Positions 6,937-15,254 of a stretch of 21,333 nucleotides of DNA are shown piece by piece. The DNA comes from UBA1181 sp963626555 (lineage in GTDB: Bacteria; Bacteroidota; Bacteroidia; Bacteroidales; Paludibacteraceae): the NCBI GenBank assembly GCA_963626555.1, contig CAVFXQ010000042.1, positions 1 to 21,333 of the forward strand. The letters are read 5' to 3'. The translations under genes and the position numbers were made by a program. Within the stretch, counting starts at the first letter, position 1. Every line of letters begins with the position of its first letter. The notes under the pieces were generated by a model. The model worked only from the letters and a program-made list of their open reading frames with translations. It made no database searches and had not been told where the DNA came from.

Positions 6937-7989
6937 ATGAACCTTTTTAAACTATCTGAAATGAACACCTTAATCAAAGGGGATAATATCTATGCTCTTG
7001 ATTATCTTTTGAAATCAAGAGATTTACAAGGTAAGATTGATTTGATTTATACAGATCCTCCCTTTGCAACAAATTGTAATTTTACGATAACCGATGGAAG
7101 AGCTTCTACAATTAGTAATTCACCAAAAGGAGAAATTGCCTATTCTGACAAACTACAAGGTATGGAGTTTGTTAATTATCTTAGGGAACGATTGCTGCTT
7201 TTGAGAGATTTACTCTCTGATAGGGGATCTATATACCTTCATACTGATTATAAAATCGGTCATTATGTAAAGGTTATGATGGATGAAGTATTTGGTATTG
7301 AAAATTTCAGGAATGATATTACTAGGGTAAAATGTAATCCCAAAAATTTCAAACGTATTGGATATGGAAATATAAAGGATATGATTCTGTTTTATACAAA
7401 GACTTCAAAGCCAATTTGGAATGAACCTAAAGAACCCTATACTGCAAATGATATTGAGAAATTGTATAAAAAGATTGACACTAACGGACGACCCTATACA
7501 ACGGTTCCGATTCACGCTCCAGGAGAGTCTGCAAATCCTAAAAAGTTCAAAGGTCTATTGCCTCCTCCTGGCAGACATTGGCGAACGGATGTGGAGATTT
7601 TAGAGCAATGGGATGCTGAGGGCTTGATAGAATGGTCGGAGAATGGAAACCCCAGAAAAAAGGTATATGCGGATATGAGCGATGGGAAAAGGGTACAGGA
7701 TATATGGTTGGATTATAAAGACCCACAGTATCCTATTTATCCTACGGAAAAGAATATTGATTTTATAAAACTCATCATCAAAACATCTTCGAATATTGAT
7801 AGTTTGATTCTTGATCCTTTTAGTGGGTCAGGAACTACATTACAGGCCGCAAGTTCATTAGGTCGAAATTGGATTGGTATAGATCAATCTGATTTAGCTA
7901 TAAAGACAATAAAAAACAGAATGGGATTTGATGAGGTTTCCCTTTATGGTTCTGAAATTGAGTATGTAGATTTATCTTTAGAAAAATAA
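6937..7989 (+). CDS. Orphan site-specific DNA methyltransferase, N6-adenine type, beta motif order
   Basis: S-adenosylmethionine-dependent DNA methyltransferase of 350 residues. The catalytic motif IV DPPF (residues 40-43) comes first and the AdoMet-binding motif DPFSGSGTT (293-301) is near the C-terminus, the order called beta. DPPF, not SPP, points to N6-adenine methylation. Between them lie GSIYLHTD, the conserved LLPPPGRHWR segment (207-216) and a probable target-recognition region. The recognition sequence cannot be read from the protein. No restriction endonuclease or specificity gene lies beside it: the flanks are the clpB terminator and the glgP-side terminator. The codons look more A/T-rich than those of clpB, which hints at horizontal acquisition, though I did not compute this. 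The start is the first ATG; a second in-frame ATG at 6961 (residue 9) is possible. Confidence 0.9.
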   Translation: MNLFKLSEMNTLIKGDNIYALDYLLKSRDLQGKIDLIYTDPPFATNCNFTITDGRASTISNSPKGEIAYSDKLQGMEFVNYLRERLLLLRDLLSDRGSIYLHTDYKIGHYVKVMMDEVFGIENFRNDITRVKCNPKNFKRIGYGNIKDMILFYTKTSKPIWNEPKEPYTANDIEKLYKKIDTNGRPYTTVPIHAPGESANPKKFKGLLPPPGRHWRTDVEILEQWDAEGLIEWSENGNPRKKVYADMSDGKRVQDIWLDYKDPQYPIYPTEKNIDFIKLIIKTSSNIDSLILDPFSGSGTTLQAASSLGRNWIGIDQSDLAIKTIKNRMGFDEVSLYGSEIEYVDLSLEK

Positions 7990-8065
7990 TTTACTCTGTA
8001 GGAAAAATCTTTGCGAGTCTTTCTCTGTTTATTTTTTGTAAAAACATCAATTACTTTTACATAAA

Positions 8066-8098
8066 AAAGGGAGCGAGGCTTCTATCCTCACTCCCTTT
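8066..8098 (-). terminator. Hairpin terminator between convergent methyltransferase and glgP genes
   Basis: Arms 8066-8078 and 8086-8098 pair over 13 bases with one G-U wobble in minus-strand RNA (a C-A mismatch in plus-strand RNA) around a seven-base loop. On the minus strand the stem ends in a run of six U residues, fitting termination of the glycogen transcript 23 bases after the glgP stop. On the plus strand it is followed by CCTGTTTTTTATC, so it may also stop the methyltransferase transcript. Confidence 0.85.
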
Positions 8099-8120
8099 CC
8101 TGTTTTTTATCTTTTATTGA

Positions 8121-10679
8121 TTAGAACCAACGTACATAGCAGAAGTCTTGACGATGTGCCAAATCCTTGCTCTTAGGGAACATACGGAACGCATACTTGA
8201 AGATACCAGTGCTTGATACACGGTCTTCAAAGTGGAAATACAGCTTAGATCCCTCTGCTTTTACAAGGGTCATTTCCTTCGCTTCGTCGAGCTTCTCTTG
8301 GTTGTCCATCTTCTGAATTGACACAAAGTCAACGCCTACGCACTCACCAAGACCCTTCGTGTCTACGACAACGTCTGCAGTATAGTTGTCTCCTACCTCG
8401 GCGTTGTTTGTCAATTTGTCTGATACTACCTCAGAGATAATCTCAATACCATCCCATCCTTCAGCAACTTTCTGCTTCCAAGCTGCAATCTCTTTCGCCT
8501 TAGCGTAGTTGTTTGCTGTAACGAACGCTTTTCTCTTCTCCAATGGAGCATAGAAACGCTCAATATAGTCGTCCAACATACGCTTCATCGTGTAGTTAGG
8601 AGCGATCTGTGCGATAGAGTTCTTGATTGTCTGAATCCACTCTGGTGAATATCCTTTGCTGTTTGTTGCGTAGTACATTGGTACAATCTCGTTCTCCAAT
8701 GTTTTGTAGATAGTTGCAGCATCCAACTGATCTTGGTGTGGCTGATAGTCGTATGTACGCTTCTCTGTCAACGCCCATCCAGCGCCTTCACGATATCCCT
8801 CATACCACCATCCGTCTTTTACGGAGAAGTTGACAACTCCGTTCATCAAGGCTTTTTCTCCTGATGTTCCAGATGCTTCCAACGGACGAGTTGGAGTGTT
8901 CAACCAAATATCAACACCAGAAATCAAACGTTTTGCTAATGCGATATCATAGTTCTCCAAGAAAATGATTTTGCCGAGGAATTCTGGTTGTCTTGAAATT
9001 TCAATGATTCTTTTAATCAATCCTTTACCTCCGCCATCTGCAGGGTGTGCTTTACCTGTGAAGATGAACTGTACTGGACGGTTCGGATTGTTTACAATCT
9101 CAGAAAGTCTCTTCAAGTCGGTGAACAGCAAGTGTGCACGTTTGTAAGTCGCGAAACGACGTCCGAATCCGATAGTCAACGCATTAGGGTTGATACTATC
9201 AAGGATAGACAAGATACGTTGTGGGTCGCCTTGGTTGCGCAACCAGCTCTCGCGGTATTTAACACGGATGAAATCAATCAACTTGTTCTTCAAAAGTTTA
9301 CGAGTCTCCCAAATCTTTTCATCTGAAACACTGTAAATTTTCTCCCAAATCTTAGCGTTAGACTGGTCTCCGTAGAATTTTCCTCCGAAGTTTGCTTCAT
9401 ATAACTGTCTCCATGCAGGATCAGCCCATGAAGGCATGTGGACACCATTGGTTACATATCCTACATGAGACTCTTCCCAGAAATAACCTTTCCAAATAGG
9501 AGCGAACATCTTTTTAGAAACCTCGCCATGCAACCAGCTTACTCCGTTTACTTCTTGGCAAAGATTGCATGCGAATACACTCATGGAGAACTTCTCTCCC
9601 TTGTCTCCTGGATTTTCACGTCCAAGATCCATCAGCTCATCAAATGAGATTCCGAGCTTCTCAGCGTAGTGCCACATGTATTTGCTGAACAATCCCTCGT
9701 CAAACTTGTCGTGTCCTGCAGGAACTGGTGTGTGTACAGTATAGAGTGAAGAAGAACGTACAACCTCAAATGCTTCGCGGAATGAAAGACCTTCATCGTG
9801 GATGTAGTCGTTCAGACGTTGCACATTGATTAATGCTGCGTGTCCTTCGTTGCAGTGGTATGTGTCATGCTTGATGCCGAGCTTTTTCAACATGATGATA
9901 CCTCCGATACCGAGCAAATACTCTTGCTTCAAACGGTTCTCCCAGTCTCCTCCATATAAGGTGTGGGTGATTGAACGGTCAAACTCAGAGTTCTTGTCAA
10001 TGTCTGTATCCATCAAATAAAGGTTCACACGACCAACTGCTACTTTCCAAATGTTGGCGTAGATGATACGATCGTGGTACGGAACCTCCAAAAGGTCTGC
10101 GTTTCCGTTAGCGTCTTTTACCAACGTTACAGGAATGTTGTTGAAATTCTGTGGCTCATAGTTAGCGATTTGGTCGCCATCCATTGACAATGTTTGTGTG
10201 AAATAACCGTAACGATAGAGGAATCCGACAGCAGTCATGTTAATGTTGCAATCACTTGCCTCCTTTACGTAGTCTCCTGCCAACACACCAAGACCTCCTG
10301 AGTAGATCTTCAAAACATCTGTCAAACCATACTCCATTGAGAAGTAAGCAACAGATGGCTTTTTAGGATCTTTAGGCGTATTCACATAATTTGAGAAATT
10401 TGCATATACACCGTCAATCTTGGTTAACAACTCCTTGTTTTTCAAAACTGAATCCATCTTCTCAGCGTCGATGCTGTTCAAGAACAACACAGGATTCTTT
10501 CCGCTCTTTTCCCAAAGGTCTGCATCAATCTCTTTGAAGAGATCTGTTGCCTCTGTGTCCCAAGACCAATACACATTGTATGCGATCTCTTGGAGTTTTT
10601 CCAACTTAGCCGGAATTTTGGCCTTAGTTGTAACTTCCTTCCATGTAGGATAGTTTGATTGATTAATCTTTAAACTCAT
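8121..10679 (-). CDS. glgP: Alpha-glucan (glycogen/maltodextrin) phosphorylase, DUF3417 type
   Basis: GT35 phosphorylase that releases glucose-1-phosphate from the non-reducing ends of alpha-1,4-glucans, using pyridoxal phosphate; cytoplasmic. The protein has 852 residues. The N-terminus (about 1-110, with AYNVYWSWDTEAT) is the DUF3417 extension found in the AgpA-like branch. Core motifs follow: YFSMEYGL (113-120), YSGGLGVLAGD (126-136), NEGHAAL (277-283), RRFATYKR (507-514), GKAHPAD (542-548) and the cofactor-lysine segment EASGTSGEK, with Lys609 as the expected pyridoxal phosphate site. The region after about 740 is the variable C-terminal extension of this branch. It lies 26 bases downstream of the glycogen synthase gene, so one transcript probably carries both synthesis and breakdown enzymes. 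It ends in a hairpin terminator. Confidence 0.95.
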   Translation of the reverse strand: MSLKINQSNYPTWKEVTTKAKIPAKLEKLQEIAYNVYWSWDTEATDLFKEIDADLWEKSGKNPVLFLNSIDAEKMDSVLKNKELLTKIDGVYANFSNYVNTPKDPKKPSVAYFSMEYGLTDVLKIYSGGLGVLAGDYVKEASDCNINMTAVGFLYRYGYFTQTLSMDGDQIANYEPQNFNNIPVTLVKDANGNADLLEVPYHDRIIYANIWKVAVGRVNLYLMDTDIDKNSEFDRSITHTLYGGDWENRLKQEYLLGIGGIIMLKKLGIKHDTYHCNEGHAALINVQRLNDYIHDEGLSFREAFEVVRSSSLYTVHTPVPAGHDKFDEGLFSKYMWHYAEKLGISFDELMDLGRENPGDKGEKFSMSVFACNLCQEVNGVSWLHGEVSKKMFAPIWKGYFWEESHVGYVTNGVHMPSWADPAWRQLYEANFGGKFYGDQSNAKIWEKIYSVSDEKIWETRKLLKNKLIDFIRVKYRESWLRNQGDPQRILSILDSINPNALTIGFGRRFATYKRAHLLFTDLKRLSEIVNNPNRPVQFIFTGKAHPADGGGKGLIKRIIEISRQPEFLGKIIFLENYDIALAKRLISGVDIWLNTPTRPLEASGTSGEKALMNGVVNFSVKDGWWYEGYREGAGWALTEKRTYDYQPHQDQLDAATIYKTLENEIVPMYYATNSKGYSPEWIQTIKNSIAQIAPNYTMKRMLDDYIERFYAPLEKRKAFVTANNYAKAKEIAAWKQKVAEGWDGIEIISEVVSDKLTNNAEVGDNYTADVVVDTKGLGECVGVDFVSIQKMDNQEKLDEAKEMTLVKAEGSKLYFHFEDRVSSTGIFKYAFRMFPKSKDLAHRQDFCYVRWF

Positions 10680-10705
10680 ATTTTTTGCTGTTTAGAAGTA
10701 TCTTT

Positions 10706-12337
10706 TTATTTTGACAATGCAATTTCAAACGCGTCTTGATAATAGTTGATGAAGTCGTTCCACGAACATTTCTTGGCTATGTCTGCCGCTTTCTTCTTTG
10801 CTTTATCGTAGTTTTTCTTATCCATTGCCGCTACTATGGCAATATTTTTCTTAATGTTCTCAGCTAAAGTTAAGTAGTTGCTATCATCTCGGTGCAACAC
10901 TGCCACTCCGTTTGTAATGTCAACTTCTTCTTTTGACACCCAAAGTCCGAAGCCTGCAAGGTCTGTCGTGATAGTTGGAATGCCGAATGCCGCACTTTCC
11001 AACGGCGTGTATCCCCATGGCTCGTAGTAGGAGGCAAAGACTGTTAAGTCAAGTCCTGGCAACAACTCATAGTAGCTCTTGTTGAAGATTCCGTCGTCTC
11101 CGTTCAAATAGCTTGGCACAAGAACTACCTTCACTTTTTGATTCTTATTGTTGTCAAAGTGGAACGTACGCATTGTGTGAAGTATCGAGTCGTCCATGTA
11201 ATTATATATTTCATGGGTGATGTTCTTCCTATAAGCCACCACATCATCAGCTTCGCCTTTCAAACGTGCCTGCAAGTCTTTCCTTGGTCCTAAGTTCCAA
11301 CCTGGGACAAGCAGAAATGCTACTATTTCTCTCGTGATATCTGGGTCTTCTGCAACTTTTTGCAATGAACTTAGGAAAAGATCTATTCCTTTGTTGCGGA
11401 ACTCGTATCTGCCACTTGTAGCGACAAACAAAGCATCGTCTGATAAAGAGTAGCCGAAAAGTGCTTCTGCTACATTTTTCAAGGTCGCCTTAGCATCTTT
11501 TCTTGCTTTTGTGTATTGTGCCCCTCTCGGAATGAAGTCGTCTTCAAATCCGTTTGGTGTAATGATATCTGGTTGCTTTGTCAATAACTGCTTACACTCT
11601 TTCCCCGTGATGTCGCTTACAGTTGTAAAGCAATCGGCTTGTAATGCAGCGTTCTTTTCAATGAGATGTTTCGCCGTTACATTCAGCTCATTTGCCATTT
11701 GATCTCCGTTGTAATTTTCAAAATATTGGTAAAGATTTTTACCATTGAAACAAATGGAGCGACCTGTTGTGGTGGCATGCGTCGTAAAGAGTGTCTTTAC
11801 TTTGAGTTGATGTATCTTAGTGTAAAGTAGTCCAGAACCAGTTGTCCACTCGTGAAACTGTGCTACAACATTTTTCTCTTGTAATTTGAAATAGTTGCAG
11901 TAACTTTCTACAACTCTCGCTGTTGCATACCCAAAGAGGACGGACTCATTATAATCTCCGTAGGCTTGCATCGAGTCTACTTTGAAGTGGTCCCATAATT
12001 CGTAGAGAAAACTATTTGTAATTTCTGCCAATTTCCTATGGTTTACCAACACAACTATCGGACTGCCTGGTATCAACCAACGACCTACTTTTACACATAG
12101 GTTCTCCTTCTTAGCAGACTCTACCCACGCCGAGTGTAGTTTCTTGTCTTCTTTAAAAAATATATTGGTATTGCCTTCGAAATCGGGACCGATATATATC
12201 AAATTGTCTCCGTAGATCTTATTTAGGGCTTTCGCTTGCGTCGACAACACCGTATAGATACCGCCAACTTTATTGCAGACCTCCCAACTGATCTCAAATA
12301 CATAGTCCGGTGTGGTTTTGCTTTCTTTCATACACAT
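10706..12337 (-). CDS. Glycogen synthase, GT3 (eukaryote-like) family
   Basis: Adds glucose from a sugar nucleotide to the end of an alpha-1,4-glucan chain. The 543-residue protein looks like the yeast/animal GYS family, not classical bacterial GlgA. Visible are the N-terminal SWEVCNKVGGIYTVL (17-31), FHEWTTG (161-167), TTHATTTGR (185-193) and YYEPWGYTP (437-445), the acidic donor-site motif of GT3. It is shorter than eukaryotic enzymes (about 700), lacking their regulatory ends and the obvious arginine cluster that senses glucose-6-phosphate. The donor (UDP- or ADP-glucose) cannot be told here. A second in-frame ATG two codons in (12331) is an alternative start. The gene is first in the pair with the phosphorylase and has its own promoter just upstream. 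Confidence 0.92.
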   Translation of the reverse strand: MCMKESKTTPDYVFEISWEVCNKVGGIYTVLSTQAKALNKIYGDNLIYIGPDFEGNTNIFFKEDKKLHSAWVESAKKENLCVKVGRWLIPGSPIVVLVNHRKLAEITNSFLYELWDHFKVDSMQAYGDYNESVLFGYATARVVESYCNYFKLQEKNVVAQFHEWTTGSGLLYTKIHQLKVKTLFTTHATTTGRSICFNGKNLYQYFENYNGDQMANELNVTAKHLIEKNAALQADCFTTVSDITGKECKQLLTKQPDIITPNGFEDDFIPRGAQYTKARKDAKATLKNVAEALFGYSLSDDALFVATSGRYEFRNKGIDLFLSSLQKVAEDPDITREIVAFLLVPGWNLGPRKDLQARLKGEADDVVAYRKNITHEIYNYMDDSILHTMRTFHFDNNKNQKVKVVLVPSYLNGDDGIFNKSYYELLPGLDLTVFASYYEPWGYTPLESAAFGIPTITTDLAGFGLWVSKEEVDITNGVAVLHRDDSNYLTLAENIKKNIAIVAAMDKKNYDKAKKKAADIAKKCSWNDFINYYQDAFEIALSK

Positions 12338-12375
12338 TATATTCTCTCAGGTTAAATAACATCAGTTTACTATCG

Positions 12376-12407
12376 CAAATTTATTTTTATTCATTGGTGT
12401 ATGCAAT
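12376..12407 (-). promoter_or_regulatory. Promoter of the glycogen synthase-phosphorylase pair
   Basis: On the minus strand this reads ATTG, 20 bases, TAAATTTG. The -7 box is a full match to TAnnTTTG and the -33 box matches three of four bases, with correct spacing. Transcription would start near 12370, about 33 bases before the ATG. The remaining spacer up to lptD (12408-12505) is A/T-rich and shows no clear hairpin terminator for lptD. Confidence 0.6.
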
Positions 12408-12505
12408 AGAAATATTGTTTTATTTGTTAATATATCGTTAAAATTAGGTAGTGTTTTTCTTCTGTTTGTTTTTGTTGGACAATAAAAAAGCTACGTTCTC
12501 GTTGA

Positions 12506-15172
12506 CTATTTTTCGTACCATACTGGGTAATCACTTGAGGATGTCCGTTTTTCATACTTGAGATCTTGTAACATTGACGATGTAACACCTATATGAAAAT
12601 TGAATCCTTGGTTCGTTCCAAACGGAATAAAGTCGAGTGAAGCTGACCAACAGTGTAGGTTTCTTCTGACACTGCATGATGTATATGACATTTCATGGTT
12701 CAGGAAATCATATCCTGAACTGATTGTAAAACTCCAATTTTTTGAGAAATTAATGCTTCCTGAAAAATTTAACGACTGCGTGAGCCGTCGATCATACTCT
12801 AATGTCTCTTTGTTGAATTGATAGTTGCCATACGAAATAGAGTAGCTGACATTGAGGTTCCAAGGCAAAGAAAACTCTTCATAGCCTTCTGAATCTTGTT
12901 CCGTTTCCTTTTGATTTTGTTCAACTTGTTTGTTGACAACGTCGTCAAGTGTCTCTGTGCTGGGATCCCACTCATCATCTTCTTCTTCAAATTCTTTGTC
13001 CTTGTCTTTGTCCTTTTTCTTGAAAGTGTTATTGTTAAAAGAGTAATTGAATGCAGAACGCACGTTTGTTAGCCTAACCAATCGTCCGTTCCTTTCCCAT
13101 TCCGACAGATTCGATTTGTAGATAGATCCACTTTCGTCCAATTTATAGGTGTAAGGACAAAATCCCGCTGATACGTTCAAGTTGACTTTTGGGGTGATTT
13201 TCAGGCGTAAACTGGCTGCGATGTCATTCCAGGGAGCTTCGTCTTCATCATGGAAGAGGTTGTAGCTGGTGCTTAACGTCAAATTGTCGATGAGCGATAT
13301 TTTTTTGTAACCAGTGGTGTCTTTGTCTGAGTTGACCTTCATCTCTAAATTGTTCGACAAACTAAGGTTCAATACGCCTCCGCCTGAACTTGTTGGACCT
13401 CCATAGTAATTGGATGAGAAATAGTTATACTCAATTGTGTCCATGCTTCCGTCTTGTAGTTTGCGGATATAACTGTCATAGTAGTTTTGATGAAATGAAG
13501 GCCATGGTTTTTCCATCTTTGGTGAGAATGACAAACTTGCACTTGGTTGAACAACGTGGCGTATCATGCTGATTTTTTTACCAAATATGGGCTGGTAAAA
13601 TCCGTATAGCTGAGTACTCATGCTCACACTCGCACTCATGTCGTTGATTCTATAGAACCCGTTCTCGTTGATTTTTTCAACTTTTTGCTCTTGCTGATTC
13701 CAATATTGTTTTACTTTCTTGAAATACCATTTTTCATTGTAACTCAAGGATGGCGTGAAAATCAAATATTTGAATAAAGTGTATGACGCTCCTGCAGAGA
13801 CTTGGTTTTTGATACCATTATTCCAATCGTTCAAAAGGTTCGCATCCCACAGCTTATCTGTTTTTGTTGAAATGTAATTGTCAAAGTTGAATCCATAGTT
13901 AAGGTAGATTTTCTCAAACCATTTGTCTTTTCCAACTTTTTCTTTGCGTTTGAATGGGTAAACACGCGACATATTGAGGTTAATGGTCGGAAACTTCAAT
14001 GAAATGGTGGAGTCGCTTTGCCTTTGATTCAGCGTGAAGTTGGTAGTCAAAGAAAACGGAGATTCTGGAAACTTATAGGTATAGTTGATACTTGAGGATT
14101 TGTTGTTTTCTCCGTAGGTTGACGGATTGTAATAAGAGTTGACGTTGTTTTTGTTATATGAGGTAGATGTATAGTTAACGGATGCGGAGAATGTGCTGAA
14201 AGGGTTGGCTTTCGCATCTTGTGAGTGTGTCCAAATGATTTTTAAGTCGTTAGTCTGTGTGTAGTCTGGCAGTGTCTTATCGCTTGTTACGGTAGACTGG
14301 TAGCCAAAATAAAGATTTCCGTTGAACTTATATCGTTTTTTATAGCGAACATTCGCATTTGCGGCCCATGAACCGTTTGTGTATATGTCTCCACGTAACG
14401 CCATATCAAAATATTCGTTGATGGCTAAATAATAACCTCCGTTTCGGAGATAAAATCCTCGGCTTGACTCTTCTCCGAATGTAGGCATTAAAATACCAGA
14501 TGAATATTTTGATGTGAAAGGGAAAAAACCAAAGGGCAATACCAATGGCAGTGGCACGTCCTCAATTACAAGGTAGGCGGGTCCTGCAACAATGTATTCC
14601 TTGGGTCTTACTTTTGCCTTGGTAAGGTTGAGGTAGAAGTGTGGGTGTTCGTGATTGTCGCAGGTTGTGTATTTTCCATTGCGCATCAAGAAAGTGTTAT
14701 CTTCTAATTTTTTTGCTTTCTCGCTTGTCACATAGCCTTCTCCTTGTTGGGTTACCACGTTGCGAATCAATCCCTTTCTTGTTTTAAAGTTAAAATCAAT
14801 GCTTTCTGATTCGTATTCCTCTGGACCATCTTTAAACAAAGGTTTGTTTACCATTGTTCCAGTAGAGTCTACTCCTGCTCTTGCATGTACGAGGTTGCTA
14901 TCTGTGTTCAAAACGATGTGGTCGGATGTTAATTCCATATCTTGATAGGTTACTTTTGCTTCCCCAAAAAGATAAGCCTGTCCACTTGCATAAAATACGA
15001 TTGAGTCCTTGGCAGAATAGGTAACTATGTCTGTTATAGCGTCTTTGGAATAGCGTTCGGTTTTCTCTTCTTCCTTTTCTTGTGCTTGTAAATGGAAAAT
15101 GCTCACTAAAAAAAATAGTGAGAAAATCGATATTTTTTTGTGTAATTTCCTTTGTGTCAAGAAGTTATCCAA
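12506..15172 (-). CDS. lptD: LPS-assembly outer-membrane protein LptD
   Basis: Outer-membrane beta-barrel that receives lipopolysaccharide from the periplasmic Lpt bridge and inserts it in the outer leaflet. The 888 residues comprise a signal peptide (hydrophobic about 14-27, likely cleavage after Ala30), an OstA/LptA-like periplasmic beta-jellyroll domain (about 45-180) and a long C-terminal barrel of alternating aromatic strands (about 220-888). Characteristic segments are TTCDNHEHPHFYL and VPLPLVLPFGFFPF. A low-complexity, strongly charged stretch (about 716-765, Lys/Asp/Glu-rich) interrupts the barrel and is probably a loop. The start codon is TTG at 15170-15172: no ATG lies between it and the upstream in-frame stop, and the signal peptide begins right here. 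It is divergent from the amidase gene. The disulphide pattern of E. coli LptD is not obvious. Confidence 0.92.
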   Translation of the reverse strand: MDNFLTQRKLHKKISIFSLFFLVSIFHLQAQEKEEEKTERYSKDAITDIVTYSAKDSIVFYASGQAYLFGEAKVTYQDMELTSDHIVLNTDSNLVHARAGVDSTGTMVNKPLFKDGPEEYESESIDFNFKTRKGLIRNVVTQQGEGYVTSEKAKKLEDNTFLMRNGKYTTCDNHEHPHFYLNLTKAKVRPKEYIVAGPAYLVIEDVPLPLVLPFGFFPFTSKYSSGILMPTFGEESSRGFYLRNGGYYLAINEYFDMALRGDIYTNGSWAANANVRYKKRYKFNGNLYFGYQSTVTSDKTLPDYTQTNDLKIIWTHSQDAKANPFSTFSASVNYTSTSYNKNNVNSYYNPSTYGENNKSSSINYTYKFPESPFSLTTNFTLNQRQSDSTISLKFPTINLNMSRVYPFKRKEKVGKDKWFEKIYLNYGFNFDNYISTKTDKLWDANLLNDWNNGIKNQVSAGASYTLFKYLIFTPSLSYNEKWYFKKVKQYWNQQEQKVEKINENGFYRINDMSASVSMSTQLYGFYQPIFGKKISMIRHVVQPSASLSFSPKMEKPWPSFHQNYYDSYIRKLQDGSMDTIEYNYFSSNYYGGPTSSGGGVLNLSLSNNLEMKVNSDKDTTGYKKISLIDNLTLSTSYNLFHDEDEAPWNDIAASLRLKITPKVNLNVSAGFCPYTYKLDESGSIYKSNLSEWERNGRLVRLTNVRSAFNYSFNNNTFKKKDKDKDKEFEEEDDEWDPSTETLDDVVNKQVEQNQKETEQDSEGYEEFSLPWNLNVSYSISYGNYQFNKETLEYDRRLTQSLNFSGSINFSKNWSFTISSGYDFLNHEMSYTSCSVRRNLHCWSASLDFIPFGTNQGFNFHIGVTSSMLQDLKYEKRTSSSDYPVWYEK

Positions 15173-15196
15173 AATTATTTTTGGTTTAATTCGGGT

Positions 15197-15231
15197 GCAA
15201 ATTTACAAATAATTTTTCCTAAATTTGCCAA
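15197..15231. promoter_or_regulatory. Divergent promoter region, lptD / amidase
   Basis: The 82-base gap holds GCAAATTTA (15197-15205) and its inverted copy TAAATTTGC (15220-15228), so each strand carries a TAAATTTG -7 box. The minus-strand box has a TTGG -33-like element 22 bases upstream (15228-15231) and would start lptD RNA about 20 bases before its TTG codon. The plus-strand box sits 27 bases before the amidase ATG but lacks a clear TTTG. Confidence 0.5.
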
Positions 15232-15254
15232 CGTTCAGTTAAAAATAGGAGGAG

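Noticed and set aside
6937..8120. Complete restriction-modification system
   Set aside because: Only the methyltransferase is present; the 131 bases after it hold a hairpin and no endonuclease frame, and the upstream gene is clpB.
8596..8778. 60-codon minus-strand frame within the phosphorylase gene
   Set aside because: It is an alternative frame of the same strand inside a certain gene, with no independent start signals.
12480..12505. Possible terminator after lptD
   Set aside because: There is a T run on the minus strand, but the stem before it (ACG-AGAA-CGT) is only three base pairs, too weak to support.
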